Positions 38,434 to 47,344 of a stretch of DNA of 64,000 nt are shown one piece after another. Both the position numbers and the translations under genes were made by a program. Origin of the DNA: Quadrisphaera sp. DSM 44207. Its GTDB lineage: Bacteria > Actinomycetota > Actinomycetes > Actinomycetales > Quadrisphaeraceae. The notes below the pieces were generated by a model. That model searched no databases, was not told the DNA's origin, and saw nothing but the letters and a program-made list of their open reading frames with translations. Where the stretch lies: contig NZ_FNKA01000003.1 of the NCBI RefSeq assembly GCF_900101335.1, forward strand, positions 496,001-560,000. Direction: 5' to 3'. The stretch's first letter is position 1, and each line of letters begins with the position of its first letter.

Positions 38434-39738
38434 GTGGAGGTCGTCCGCGTCGAGGGCGGCGCGCGCCTGGAGGGCGAGGTCACCGTCCCGGGCGCGAAGA
38501 ACAGCGCCCTGAAGCTCATGGCGGCGGCGCTGCTGGCGCCGGGGGGGACGGTGCTGCACGACGTCCCCGACATCCTCGACGTCACGATCATGGCGGAGCT
38601 GCTGCGCCGCCTGGGCTGCCGCGTCGAGCAGGACGCGCCCGCCCGGCGGGTCGCGGTCGACGTGCCCGAGCAGGTCGGGCACCGCGCGGACTACGAGCTG
38701 GTGCGCGCCATGCGGGCCTCCATCAGCGTGCTCGGGCCGCTGCTGGCGCGGGTGGGGGAGGTCGACGTCGCGCTGCCCGGCGGCGACGCCATCGGCTCCC
38801 GGGGCCTCGACCTGCACGTGGACGGGCTGCGCCAGCTCGGCGCGGAGGTGGACGTCGCGCACGGCTACCTCGTCGCGCGCGCGCCGCGGGGGCTGCGCGG
38901 GGCGCTCGTGCCGCTGGCCTTCCCCTCCGTGGGCGCCACCGAGAACCTCCTCACGGCCGCGGTCCTCGCCGAGGGCACCACCGTGCTCGACAACGCCGCC
39001 CGCGAGCCGGAGGTCGTCGACCTCGCGCGGATGCTGTCGGCGATGGGGGCGCGCATCGAGGGCGTCGGCACCTCCCAGCTGCGCGTCGAGGGCGTCGCGA
39101 GGCTGCGCCCGGTGCAGCACCGGGTGGTGCCGGACCGGATCGTGGCCGGCACGTGGGCCTACGCGGCGGCGGCCGCGGGCGGCGACGTGCACGTGCGCGG
39201 CGCCCGGGCCGAGCACCTCGGCCTCGTCCTCGACAAGCTCACCCTGGCCGGTGTCGAGGTGGTGCCGACCGGGGACGGGCTGCGGGTGCTCGGCCCGCGC
39301 CCGCCGCGGCGCCCGCGCGCGGTCGACGTCGCCACGCTGCCCTACCCGGGCTTCCCCACCGACCTGCAGCCGTTCGCGCTGGTGCTCGGCGCGGTCTCGG
39401 AGGGCTCGGCGGTGGTGACGGAGAACCTGTTCGAGGCCCGGTTCCGCTTCGTGCCCGAGATCGCCCGCCTCGGCGCCGACGTGCGGGTGGAGGGCCACCA
39501 CGTGCTCGTGCGGGGGCGCCCGGCGCTGTCGGGGGCACCGGTGGAGGCCAGCGACATCCGCGCCGGCGCGGCGCTGGTGGTGGCGGGGTTGGTGGCGGAC
39601 GGCGTGACCGAGGTCAGCGGCGTCCAGCACCTCGACCGCGGCTACGACGCGTTCGTGCCGCAGCTCGCCGCCCTCGGGGCGCGCGTGGAGCGGGTGCAGC
39701 GCAGCCCCGGCAGCCTGCCGCTGCCCGGGCCCGGCTGA
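38434..39738 (+). CDS. murA: UDP-N-acetylglucosamine 1-carboxyvinyltransferase, Asp-type active site
   Basis: 434 aa. EPSP-synthase fold with [48 protein letters not shown] and [11 protein letters not shown]. It transfers enolpyruvate from PEP to UDP-GlcNAc, the first committed peptidoglycan step. The catalytic loop reads [15 protein letters not shown]: Asp118 replaces the Cys alkylated by fosfomycin, as in Mycobacterium (Asp117). GTG start directly after DUF2550. Repeats of 12 bp begin at its last four codons. Confidence 0.96.
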   Translation: MEVVRVEGGARLEGEVTVPGAKNSALKLMAAALLAPGGTVLHDVPDILDVTIMAELLRRLGCRVEQDAPARRVAVDVPEQVGHRADYELVRAMRASISVLGPLLARVGEVDVALPGGDAIGSRGLDLHVDGLRQLGAEVDVAHGYLVARAPRGLRGALVPLAFPSVGATENLLTAAVLAEGTTVLDNAAREPEVVDLARMLSAMGARIEGVGTSQLRVEGVARLRPVQHRVVPDRIVAGTWAYAAAAAGGDVHVRGARAEHLGLVLDKLTLAGVEVVPTGDGLRVLGPRPPRRPRAVDVATLPYPGFPTDLQPFALVLGAVSEGSAVVTENLFEARFRFVPEIARLGADVRVEGHHVLVRGRPALSGAPVEASDIRAGAALVVAGLVADGVTEVSGVQHLDRGYDAFVPQLAALGARVERVQRSPGSLPLPGPG

Positions 39739-39794
39739 GGGCCCGGCTGAGGGCCCGGTCGAGGGCCCCGTCGAGAGGGCCCGACTGAGGGCCC
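39727..39794 (+). repeat. 12-bp repeats across the murA stop codon
   Basis: GGGCCCGGCTGA (39727-39738, the last codons and stop of murA) is repeated at 39739 and, with changes, at 39751, 39763 and, after a 2-bp slip, 39777, with a partial unit at 39789. The first duplicate reproduces Gly-Pro-Gly-stop in frame. GGGCCC is itself a palindrome. The tract fills the spacer between the convergent genes murA and 39807. Confidence 0.88.
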
Positions 39795-39806
39795 GGGACG
39801 GCCGGC

Positions 39807-40136
39807 TCAGCGCAGCAGGGCGCGGGCGACGCCCTCGTCCTCGGGGAAGACGAGCACGCGCGGGCCGTCCGTGGTCGGCGCGAGGGTGGCCCGCACGCCC
39901 GCGTCCACCAGCTGCCGGCGCTGCAGCTCCGCCTCCACGAAGGTCGCCGGCTCGCTGACCACGACCAGGAGCCCGTACTCGTCGGCGCGCCCGCGCACGG
40001 GACGGCGGGTGACCAGGGAGGCGCCGCGGCTGAACGTCCAGCGCAGCAGCAGGGCGAGCACCCCGACCATCGCGAAGGCGAGCAGGGGGGCGAACCAGTA
40101 CTCCAGCAACGAGCTGGGAGCACCGGACGCGAGCAC
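39807..40136 (-). CDS. Small membrane-anchored protein with DUF2007-like domain
   Basis: 109 aa from a GTG with GGAGGGAGG upstream. One membrane helix (WFAPLLAFAMVGVLALLLRWTF), then a soluble alpha/beta segment (YGLLVVVSEPATFVEAELQR, GVRATLAPTTDGPRVLVFPE) resembling the DUF2007 / putative signal-transducer fold. The family is common next to murA in actinobacteria; its role is unknown. Convergent with murA. Confidence 0.72.
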   Translation of the reverse strand: MLASGAPSSLLEYWFAPLLAFAMVGVLALLLRWTFSRGASLVTRRPVRGRADEYGLLVVVSEPATFVEAELQRRQLVDAGVRATLAPTTDGPRVLVFPEDEGVARALLR

Positions 40137-40268
40137 GACCCATCCTCCCTCCGCCGCCGCGCACCGTCGAGCCGTGCGGGCGCGCCGTCCCTCGACACAG
40201 CTGTCCCACCAGTACCATCAGTCACAGCCGCACCACGGGTCGTCGTGGCGCCGTCGCGAGGAGCCGCC

Positions 40269-40595
40269 GTGGACGTCCTGCCGCTCGTGCCCGGGCAGCT
40301 CCTGCGCCTGCGCGGGCGGCTGTCCCTGCGCGCCGTGGCCTCCGCCCGCGAGGCGGTGCACGAGGCCATCGGCGCCGGCACCGGGGTGCTCGTCCTCGAC
40401 CTCTCCTGCGTGCCGGCGTGCGACACGGCCGGCCTGGCGATGCTGCTGACGGCGCACCGGATCGCCGAGCGCCGCGGGCGCCGCCTCGAGCTGGCCGGCG
40501 TGGGCTCGGCCGTGGCCCGCGCGCTGCTGCGCAGCCGGCTGCACCGCGTCCTGCACCTGCAGTCCGTCCCGCGAGGCGCGCCGCTGCCCCGGTGA
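40269..40595 (+). CDS. STAS domain protein (anti-sigma factor antagonist type)
   Basis: 108 aa from GTG 40269 with GAGGAG 5 nt upstream; an earlier in-frame GTG at 40245 has no ribosome site. STAS fold: LLRLRGRLSLRAVASAREAV, VLVLDLSCVPACDTAGLAML, RRLELAGVGSAVARAL. The phospho-acceptor position, usually Ser in DSSG, is Thr in CDTAG. It may work in an anti-sigma partner switch; no kinase gene is adjacent. A possible -10 (TACCAT) lies at 40213-40218. Repeats of 14 bp cover the stop codon. Confidence 0.8.
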   Translation: MDVLPLVPGQLLRLRGRLSLRAVASAREAVHEAIGAGTGVLVLDLSCVPACDTAGLAMLLTAHRIAERRGRRLELAGVGSAVARALLRSRLHRVLHLQSVPRGAPLPR

Positions 40596-40624
40596 CGCTG
40601 CCCCGGTGACGCCGCCGCGGTGAC
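40583..40624 (+). repeat. Three 14-bp repeats across the STAS stop codon
   Basis: GCTGCCCCGGTGAC at 40583-40596 (containing the TGA at 40593-40595) is repeated exactly at 40597-40610 and once more as GCCGCCGCGGTGAC at 40611-40624. Confidence 0.85.
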
Positions 40625-40680
40625 GCCGCAGCGCGATCGTCGTCGCGCGAGCTCCCCGCCGGTGGGAGAGGATCCTCCCG

Positions 40681-42654
40681 GTGGAGGAGAGCGGCGGCAT
40701 CGGCCTGCTGGTCGGCGTCGCCGCCGCGACCACGCTCGTCGCGGGGCTCGCCGAGCGGTTCCGCTACCCCGCCCCCCTCGTCCTCCTGGTCGTCGGCGCC
40801 GTCGCCGCGGTGGTCCCGTGGGTGCCCACGGTCCCCCTGGAGCCGCACGTCGTGCTCGAGGGCGTGCTCCCGCCGCTGCTGTACGCCGCGGCGATCCGCT
40901 CCTCCCTGACGGACTTCACGAGCAACCGGCGGGGCATCACCCTGCTCTCGGTGGGCCTGGTGGTCGTCACCACCCTCGTGGTGGGGGCGGTGGTGGCGGC
41001 GCTGCTGCCGGTGCCCCTGTGGGCCGCCTTCGCGCTGGGCGCCGTGGTCGCCCCGCCGGACGCCGTGGCCGCCACCGCCGTGGCGCGCGGCATCGGCATG
41101 CCCCGCCGCGTGGTCACGGTCCTGGAGGGCGAGAGCCTCGTCAACGACGCCACCGCCCTGGTGTGCCTGCGCACGGCGCTGGCCGCGGGCGCCGCCGGCA
41201 GCGTCAGCTGGGCCGGCACGCTGGGCGACTTCGCCGTCAGCGCCGGCGGCGGCTTCCTCGTCGGCGCCGCGACCGCGTGGGTGCTCGGCCGCGTGCGCGC
41301 GCGCACCTCCGACGCGGTGCTCTCCACCGCCGTCTCCCTGCTCGCGCCGTTCGTCGCGTACCTGCCGGCCGAGCACCTCGGCGCCTCGGGCGTGCTGGCC
41401 GTGGTCGTCACGGGCCTGCTGCTCAGCCACTCCTCGCTGACCCAGCTCAGCGGCGCGGCCCGGCTGTCGGAGCAGACCAACTGGCGCACGATCCAGTTCC
41501 TGCTGGAGAACGCCGTCTTCCTCCTCATCGGCCTGCAGGCGGACGACGTCGTCGTCGCCGTCGCCGCCAGCGACGTCCCCCTGGCGCGCACGGCGCTGGT
41601 GTGCGCGGCGGTGCTGGCGACCACGGTGCTCGTGCGCCCGGCGTGGGTGTACGCCGCGGCCGCGGTGATCCGCCGGCTGACGCCGCCGGGCCACCGCGAG
41701 CCGGTGCCGGACGCGCGCTCGCTCGCCGTCATCTCGTGGGCCGGGATGCGCGGCGTGGTCACCCTGGCGGCGGTCTTCGCCCTCCCGCAGGGCACGCCCT
41801 ACCGGGAGGTGCTCGTCCTCGCGGCGTTCGTGGTGGCCGCGGCCACCCTGCTGGGCCAGGGCGCCACGCTGCCGTGGCTGGTGCGCCGCCTCGGGCTGCC
41901 CGGCCCGGACCCGGCGCAGGACGCCCTGCTGGAGGCCGCCGCCCTCCAGCAGGCCCACCGCGCCGGCCTGGCCCGGCTGGAGGAGCTGCTGACCCCCGAC
42001 GTGCCGCCCCAGGTGCTGGAGCAGCTGAGGGAGCGCTCCGGCGGCCGGGCGGACGCCCTGTGGGAGCGGCTGGGCTCCCTGGACGGGCGCGAGCCGCCGA
42101 CCGTGCAGTACGCGCGGCTGCGCCGGGCGATGCTCGAGGCCGAGCGCGCGTCGCTGGTGCGCCTGCGCGACGAGCGCGTGGTGCCGCACGAGGTGCTGCG
42201 CCGGGTGCAGGAGGTCCTCGACGTCGAGGAGTCGCTGCTGGACCGCTCCGTCACCGAGCAGGCCTCCAGCGGGGTCCTGCGCGCCCTGCTGGACCTCGAC
42301 GCGGACGCGCGCACCGGCGCGCCGGCGCGCGCGGTGGTGGGGACGCGTCCTCCCGGCGCTCCCGGCAGCGCGTGCCCGGAGCTGCGGGCGGCTCCCGGGG
42401 GCGCGGACGGGCTCCCGCTGGAGGCGGCCGAGCGCTCGCGGCCCCTGGACTGCGCCGGGTGCCGCGAGGAGGGCACCAGCGCCGGCTGGACCGCGCTGCG
42501 CCGGTGCCTGACCTGCGGGTACGTGGGCTGCTGCGACTCCTCGCCGCGCCGTCACGCCACGCGCCACTTCGAGGCCACCGGCCACCCGGTGATGCGCAGC
42601 GCCGAGCCGGGCGAGGCCTGGCGCTGGTGCTACGTGCACTCCGAGCTCGGCTGA
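40681..42654 (+). CDS. CPA1-type Na+/H+ antiporter fused to a UBP-type zinc finger
   Basis: 657 aa. Residues 1-420 carry about 12 membrane helices with the CPA1 ion site ([20 protein letters not shown] and VLEGESLVNDATALV). Residues about 420-575 are a cytoplasmic helical region. Residues about 580-657 form a ubiquitin-protease-type zinc finger: CAGCREEG, LRRCLTCGYVGCCDSS, RHATRHFEATGHPVM and WRWCYVH give the Cys/His ligands. It should exchange Na+ or K+ for protons. Bacteria of this type lack ubiquitin, so the finger's ligand is unknown. GTG start. Confidence 0.92.
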   Translation: MEESGGIGLLVGVAAATTLVAGLAERFRYPAPLVLLVVGAVAAVVPWVPTVPLEPHVVLEGVLPPLLYAAAIRSSLTDFTSNRRGITLLSVGLVVVTTLVVGAVVAALLPVPLWAAFALGAVVAPPDAVAATAVARGIGMPRRVVTVLEGESLVNDATALVCLRTALAAGAAGSVSWAGTLGDFAVSAGGGFLVGAATAWVLGRVRARTSDAVLSTAVSLLAPFVAYLPAEHLGASGVLAVVVTGLLLSHSSLTQLSGAARLSEQTNWRTIQFLLENAVFLLIGLQADDVVVAVAASDVPLARTALVCAAVLATTVLVRPAWVYAAAAVIRRLTPPGHREPVPDARSLAVISWAGMRGVVTLAAVFALPQGTPYREVLVLAAFVVAAATLLGQGATLPWLVRRLGLPGPDPAQDALLEAAALQQAHRAGLARLEELLTPDVPPQVLEQLRERSGGRADALWERLGSLDGREPPTVQYARLRRAMLEAERASLVRLRDERVVPHEVLRRVQEVLDVEESLLDRSVTEQASSGVLRALLDLDADARTGAPARAVVGTRPPGAPGSACPELRAAPGGADGLPLEAAERSRPLDCAGCREEGTSAGWTALRRCLTCGYVGCCDSSPRRHATRHFEATGHPVMRSAEPGEAWRWCYVHSELG

Positions 42655-42682
42655 CGCGCGTGCCGCGCGGCAGCCGCGGGCC

Positions 42683-43378
42683 TCAGAACAGGCGGGCGGA
42701 GGGGTCGTCGACCCCGCGCAGCGCGTCGTAGTCGAGCAGCACGCACCGGATGCCGCGGTCGCCCGCCAGCACGCGCGCCTGCGGCTTGATCTCCTGCGCG
42801 GCGAAGACGCCCGTGACGGGCGCGATGAGGGGGTCGCGGTTGAGCAGCTCCAGGTAGCGCGTCAGCTGCTCCACGCCGTCGATCTCACCGCGACGCTTGA
42901 CCTCCACCGCGACCGTGCCCCCGCCCGGTGCCCGGACGAGCAGGTCGACCGGGCCGATGGCGGTGGGGTACTCGCGGCGCACGAGCACGTGCCCCTCGCC
43001 GAGGAGCCCGACCTGCTCGGCCAGCAGGCGCTGCAGGTGGGCCTCGACGCCGTCCTTGACGAGGCCGGGGTCGACGCCGAGGTCGTGGCTGGAGTCGTGC
43101 AGCACCTCGTGGACCGCGACGACGAGGCAGTCGTCGGTCCTGCCCGAGCGCACCGTCCACACCTGCTCGGCGCCGGCCGCGGCGCGCTCGCCCTCGGCGG
43201 GCTCGACGGCCAGGGTGGCGGGCGGGCTCATCCAGTTCAGCGGCTTGTACGAGCCGCCGTCGGAGTGCACGAGCACGCTGCCGTCGGCCTTGACGAGCAG
43301 CAGGCGGGTCGCGAGCGGCAGGTGGGCCGTGAGCCGGCCCTCGTAGTCGACCGAGCACCGGGCGATGACGAGGCGCAC
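42683..43378 (-). CDS. nucS: Endonuclease NucS (EndoMS), non-canonical mismatch repair
   Basis: 231 aa. N-terminal DNA-binding domain ([49 protein letters not shown]) and C-terminal RecB-like nuclease with Asp in [15 protein letters not shown] in [14 protein letters not shown] and QLTRYLELL. It cuts both strands at G-T, G-G and T-T mismatches and replaces MutS/MutL in actinobacteria. GTG start; TAGGCT lies 8 nt upstream on this strand with no ribosome site, suggesting a leaderless mRNA. Confidence 0.95.
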   Translation of the reverse strand: MRLVIARCSVDYEGRLTAHLPLATRLLLVKADGSVLVHSDGGSYKPLNWMSPPATLAVEPAEGERAAAGAEQVWTVRSGRTDDCLVVAVHEVLHDSSHDLGVDPGLVKDGVEAHLQRLLAEQVGLLGEGHVLVRREYPTAIGPVDLLVRAPGGGTVAVEVKRRGEIDGVEQLTRYLELLNRDPLIAPVTGVFAAQEIKPQARVLAGDRGIRCVLLDYDALRGVDDPSARLF

Positions 43379-43386
43379 GAGGGCCG

Positions 43387-43392
43387 AGCCTA
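43387..43392 (-). promoter_or_regulatory. -10 box (TAGGCT) 8 nt before nucS
   Basis: On the minus strand TAGGCT is followed by 8 nt and the nucS GTG, with no Shine-Dalgarno sequence: the leaderless arrangement. Confidence 0.5.
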
Positions 43393-43420
43393 CGCCGCTG
43401 CCACCTGCGAGCATGGGCGC

Positions 43421-43747
43421 GTGCCGCGCTCGAACCGCCCCCGCCCGCGCCGCGGTGCCGGGCCGACGCGGCCGGCGCGGGCGCAGGAGGACGAGGGCCT
43501 GGCCGGCGTCAGCGGCTGGGGCTACGAGCGGGCCGGTGACGGCGAGTGGCACGTGCGCACCGTGCCGGGCGCGGCGGCGGCCAAGGCCTACCGCTGCCCG
43601 GGCTGCGACCAGGTGATCCCGCCGGGCACCCCGCACGTGGTCACCTGGCCCGGCGACGACCTGCTCGGCCCGGACGCCGCGATCGGCTCCCGGCGCCACT
43701 GGCACCGCTCCTGCTGGTCGGCCCGGGGCCGTCGCCGGCCGCGGTGA
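43421..43747 (+). CDS. Small zinc-finger-like protein next to nucS
   Basis: 108 aa from a GTG. Basic disordered N-terminus ([15 protein letters not shown]), then [19 protein letters not shown] and a Cys/His cluster [18 protein letters not shown] plus RRHWHRSCW that should hold a metal. The family lies beside nucS in many actinobacteria and is often labelled ATP/GTP-binding protein without evidence. Function unknown; a role with nucS is only suggested by conserved neighbourhood. Confidence 0.72.
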   Translation: MPRSNRPRPRRGAGPTRPARAQEDEGLAGVSGWGYERAGDGEWHVRTVPGAAAAKAYRCPGCDQVIPPGTPHVVTWPGDDLLGPDAAIGSRRHWHRSCWSARGRRRPR

Positions 43748-43911
43748 CGAGCACGCCGGCGGGGACGGTGACGGGCACGGCGGCGCGCTGCCCGCGTGGC
43801 CGAGCGCGACGCGACGGTCGAGGATGGGAACCGGCGCCTCCGGTGTTGCAGGCCCCTGTCCGCGTCGCACCCGTCGGCCACGTGCAGGCCACCGCCCGAG
43901 GAGACCGCCCG

Positions 43912-44724
43912 ATGTTCCGCAGAGCCACCGCCGTCGCCGTCCCCGCGCTCGTCCTGGCCCTGGCCGCCTGCGGTGGCGGCGAGGGCTCCGGGTCGGGCTC
44001 GGCGTCCTCCGGCGCGGAGGAGGACCTGGCGGCGCAGGTGCAGGAGGAGGGCGTGCTGCGGGTCGGCACCGAGGGCACCTACTCCCCGTTCAGCTTCCAC
44101 GACCCGGCGACCAACGAGCTGACCGGGTACGACGTCGAGGTCGTCACCGAGGTCGCCGAGCGGCTCGGGGTCGAGGTGGAGTTCTCCGAGGTGCCCTGGG
44201 ACGCGATCTTCGCGGGCCTGGAGGCCGAGCGCTACGACGTCGTCGCCAACCAGGTCTCGATCACCGAGGAGCGCCAGGGCCTCTACGACTTCTCCGCCCC
44301 CTACACCGTCTCCACCGGCGCGATCGTCACCCGCGCCGACGACACCTCGGTCACGAGCCTCGCGGACGTCGCGGGCAGGACCGCTGCCCAGACCGCCACG
44401 AGCAACTGGGCCGAGATCGCCCGGGAGGCCGGGGCGAGCGTGGAGACCGTCGAGGGCTTCACCCAGACCGTCGCCCTGCTGCAGCAGGACCGCGTCGACC
44501 TGACCATCAACGACGACCTCGCGGTGCTCAACTACCTGGAGACCAGCGGGGACACCAGCGTGAAGATCGCCGCCCGCACCGACGACCAGACCGAGCAGGC
44601 GTTCGCCTTCCGCAAGGGCTCCGGGCTGGCCGACGACGTCGACGCCGTCCTGGAGGAGATGCGCGCCGACGGCACCCTGGCGCAGATCTCCACCGAGTGG
44701 TTCGGCGAGGACGTCTCGAGCTGA
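43912..44724 (+). CDS. Amino-acid ABC transporter substrate-binding lipoprotein
   Basis: 270 aa from ATG 43912 with GAGGAGA. Signal peptide with lipobox LALAACGG, Gly/Ser linker, then a family-3 solute-binding fold: [55 protein letters not shown] and [20 protein letters not shown]. Most similar in style to cystine or polar amino-acid binders. First gene of a three-gene operon with the permease and ATPase. Confidence 0.93.
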   Translation: MFRRATAVAVPALVLALAACGGGEGSGSGSASSGAEEDLAAQVQEEGVLRVGTEGTYSPFSFHDPATNELTGYDVEVVTEVAERLGVEVEFSEVPWDAIFAGLEAERYDVVANQVSITEERQGLYDFSAPYTVSTGAIVTRADDTSVTSLADVAGRTAAQTATSNWAEIAREAGASVETVEGFTQTVALLQQDRVDLTINDDLAVLNYLETSGDTSVKIAARTDDQTEQAFAFRKGSGLADDVDAVLEEMRADGTLAQISTEWFGEDVSS

Positions 44725-44729
44725 GCCCG

Positions 44730-45440
44730 GTGACCGCGCTGGACGGGGTCGCCTCCGCCCCCGCCGCCTCGGAGGCGGAGGCGACGTGGCTGCTGGTGCA
44801 GGAGTCGTGGCTGCCGCTGCTGGAGGGGCTGGTGCGGGGCACCATCCCGCTGACGGTGGTCAGCTTCGTCCTCGGCCTGGCGCTCGCGCTGGTCGTGGCC
44901 CTGATGCGGCTCTCGCCCGCGGGGCCGGTCGCGGGCCTGGCGCGGGCGTACGTGTCGGTGATCCGCGGCACGCCGCTGCTCGTGCAGCTGTTCCTCATCT
45001 TCTACGGCCTGCCGTCGTTCGGGGTGACGCTCGACCCGTTCCCCAGCGCGGTCATCGCGCTCACCCTCAACGTCGGCGGGTACGCCTCGGAGGTGGTGCG
45101 CGCCTCGATCCTCGCCGTCCCCCGCGGCCAGTGGGAGGCCGCCGCGACCGTCGGGATGGGCTACTCCACGGCCCTGCGCCGCGTCGTCCTGCCGCAGGCC
45201 GCGCGGGTCGCGGTGCCGCCGCTGTCCAACACCCTGATCTCCCTCGTGAAGGACACCTCGCTGGCCTCGACGATCCTCGTCACCGAGCTGCTGCGGCGGG
45301 CCCAGGAGATCGCCGCGCCGACCTTCGAGTTCTTCACCCTGTACTCGATCGCGGCCGTCTACTACTGGGTCGTGTGCCTGGCGCTGTCGGTGCTGCAGTC
45401 GCGGCTGGAGACCCGCCTCGACCGGTCCGTGGCCGCATGA
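44730..45440 (+). CDS. Amino-acid ABC transporter permease
   Basis: 236 aa, HisM/GlnP type with about five membrane helices. Family motif [20 protein letters not shown] and the EAA loop [20 protein letters not shown] followed by [23 protein letters not shown] start 5 nt after the binding-protein stop codon; overlaps the ATPase gene by 4 bp. Confidence 0.95.
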   Translation: MTALDGVASAPAASEAEATWLLVQESWLPLLEGLVRGTIPLTVVSFVLGLALALVVALMRLSPAGPVAGLARAYVSVIRGTPLLVQLFLIFYGLPSFGVTLDPFPSAVIALTLNVGGYASEVVRASILAVPRGQWEAAATVGMGYSTALRRVVLPQAARVAVPPLSNTLISLVKDTSLASTILVTELLRRAQEIAAPTFEFFTLYSIAAVYYWVVCLALSVLQSRLETRLDRSVAA

Positions 45441-46246
45441 GCACTCCGTCCGGTGCCGACCCGCGCCCCGCCGCGCGCGCCTCCGAGCCGCTGGTCTCCG
45501 CCCGGGGGCTGGAGAAGTCCTTCGGGGACAACCACGTGCTGTGCGGCATCGACCTGGACGTGCCGGCCGGGTCGGTCACGTGCGTCATCGGCCCGTCGGG
45601 GTCGGGCAAGACGACGGTGCTGCGCTGCCTGAACGCGCTGGAGACCCCCGACGCCGGCGTGGTGCGCGTCGGCGACGTCGAGGTCGACTTCTCCGTCCCC
45701 GCCGACCGGCGCACGGCGCGGCGGCGGGCCGCGCGCCTGCGCGCCCAGAGCGGGATGGTCTTCCAGTCCCACAACCTCTTCCCGCACATGACCGTGCTGC
45801 AGAACGTCCTCGAGGGCCCGGTCGTCGTGCAGAGGCGCCCGGTGGAGCAGGCGCGCGCCGACGCGCTGGCCCTCCTGGAGCAGGTGGGGCTGGCCGGCAA
45901 GGCCGACCAGCACCCCTCGCAGCTGTCCGGCGGGCAGCAGCAGCGCGTCGGCATCGCCCGGGCGCTGGCGATCCGGCCCCGGGTGGTGCTCTTCGACGAG
46001 CCGACGTCCGCGCTCGACCCCGAGCTCGTCGGCGAGGTCCTCACCGTCATGAAGGACCTCGCCACCGAGGGCTGGACGATGGTCGTCGTCACCCACGAGA
46101 TGCGCTTCGCCTCCTCCGTCGCCGACCGGGTGCTGTTCGTGGACGGCGGGGTGGTCGTGGAGTCCGGGCCGCCCGCCCAGGTCATCGGCGCCCCGCGCGA
46201 GGAGCGCACCCGCCGGTTCCTGCGCCGCGTCCTCGACCCGCTGTGA
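45437..46246 (+). CDS. Amino-acid ABC transporter ATP-binding protein
   Basis: 269 aa. Walker [14 protein letters not shown]-loop [18 protein letters not shown], signature [16 protein letters not shown], Walker [15 protein letters not shown] and H-loop VVTHEM. Powers uptake through the preceding permease. ATGA overlap with the permease; an N-terminal extension of about 20 disordered residues precedes the domain. Confidence 0.96.
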   Translation: MSTPSGADPRPAARASEPLVSARGLEKSFGDNHVLCGIDLDVPAGSVTCVIGPSGSGKTTVLRCLNALETPDAGVVRVGDVEVDFSVPADRRTARRRAARLRAQSGMVFQSHNLFPHMTVLQNVLEGPVVVQRRPVEQARADALALLEQVGLAGKADQHPSQLSGGQQQRVGIARALAIRPRVVLFDEPTSALDPELVGEVLTVMKDLATEGWTMVVVTHEMRFASSVADRVLFVDGGVVVESGPPAQVIGAPREERTRRFLRRVLDPL

Positions 46247-46298
46247 GGTCGGCGACCCGCTGGTGGTCGGGCGCGCGCTCCCGCCCGGGCCGGCGCCG

Positions 46299-47075
46299 TC
46301 AGGCGCCGCCCCGAGCGAGGACGAGCAGCTCCCCGCCGCCGCGCTGGAGCTCGTACCCGCCGGTCGACCGCACCTGCGCGTCGATCCCGCTGCCGGCCAG
46401 CGCGCTCAGCAGGCGGTCCAGGTGCGGGTAGCGCATGCCGTCGGCGTGCTGCAGGAGGGGGAAGACGCGCACCTGCCCGGCGGCGACCCGCACCAGCTCG
46501 CGCAGAGCGGCCAGGTGGAAGGCCTCGTCGAGGCGGTCGGCGTAGGTGAAGAGCAGGTGGGAGGAGAGGACGAGGTCGAAGGAGGAGTCGGGGAAGGGCA
46601 GGGAGGGCAGCGCACCGGGCAGGTACCGCTCCGGGTGGGCCCGGGCGTCGGCGGTGAAGGCGCGCGCCGCGGCGACCCGCTGGCGCAGGTGGTCGGCGGG
46701 GTCGGGGAACCACGTCCACACGTAGCGGTGGGCGTGGGCGCGCACGAAGGCGTTGCCGCGCATCGCCTCCTGCACGGCGTGGGCCCCCAGCGCCGCCAGC
46801 GCGGCGGCCCGGCTCGCGGCGTCCGGCTCGGCACCGGGGTAGGCGGGGTCGACCGCGGTGGCGTCGACGCCGCGGGCCGCGGCGCCGGCGGTGAAGCCCG
46901 CCGCCCCGCCGGGGCAGTCCAGGACCCGCCTGCGGGAAGCGGCCAGGTCGGTCAGGTCCTGCTCGGTCAGGGCGAACATCGCCGAGTACTCGGCGAAGGA
47001 GCGGGCGCTGACCAGCACCGGCCCGATGCTCCCGGCCCGGGCCGGGGTGGTGCCGTGGATCTCGAACGGGGACAC
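46299..47075 (-). CDS. SAM-dependent methyltransferase-like protein
   Basis: 258 aa from GTG 47075 with GAGGAGG upstream; an earlier frame start would add 20 low-complexity residues. SAM motif I is RRVLDCPGGAAGFTAGAAARG with the acidic residue in ATAVDP; motif IV region is PFPDSSFDLVLSSHLLFTY, followed by LRELVRVAAGQVRVFPL. Class I fold with a helical insert; substrate unknown. Convergent with the ABC operon. Confidence 0.82.
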   Translation of the reverse strand: MSPFEIHGTTPARAGSIGPVLVSARSFAEYSAMFALTEQDLTDLAASRRRVLDCPGGAAGFTAGAAARGVDATAVDPAYPGAEPDAASRAAALAALGAHAVQEAMRGNAFVRAHAHRYVWTWFPDPADHLRQRVAAARAFTADARAHPERYLPGALPSLPFPDSSFDLVLSSHLLFTYADRLDEAFHLAALRELVRVAAGQVRVFPLLQHADGMRYPHLDRLLSALAGSGIDAQVRSTGGYELQRGGGELLVLARGGA

Positions 47076-47078
47076 CGG

Positions 47079-47112
47079 TCCTCCTCGTCGACCCGGCGCG
47101 GCGGGAGGAGGA
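47079..47112 (-). promoter_or_regulatory. Hairpin that could mask the methyltransferase ribosome site
   Basis: TCCTCCTC at 47079-47086 (on the coding strand, the ribosome site) pairs perfectly with GAGGAGGA at 47105-47112. The remaining spacer to 47344 (about 230 bp) is GC-rich and shows no gene. Confidence 0.35.
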
Positions 47113-47344
47113 CGCACCCCCGAGGCCGCAGCCACCGGGCTGGGTCTCGGTCTGCGGATCGCAGCGGACGGGCCCGCCCTACCGGGGCGGCCACTGCCGA
47201 CGGGCGGGCGAGCGCGTCACGAGCGGCACGGTAGACCTCCTCCGCGGCCCGGCGCCGCGGAACTCCGCAGCCGCCCGCGCTCGCCCGCCGGCCGTTCCTC
47301 CCGTGCCCGTCGCGGGAGGTCGAGGGCCGTCCTGCCGTGCGGGC

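Noticed and set aside
43800-43911. Riboswitch before the amino-acid ABC operon
   Set aside because: No conserved S-box, T-box or lysine-riboswitch core recognised in this spacer.
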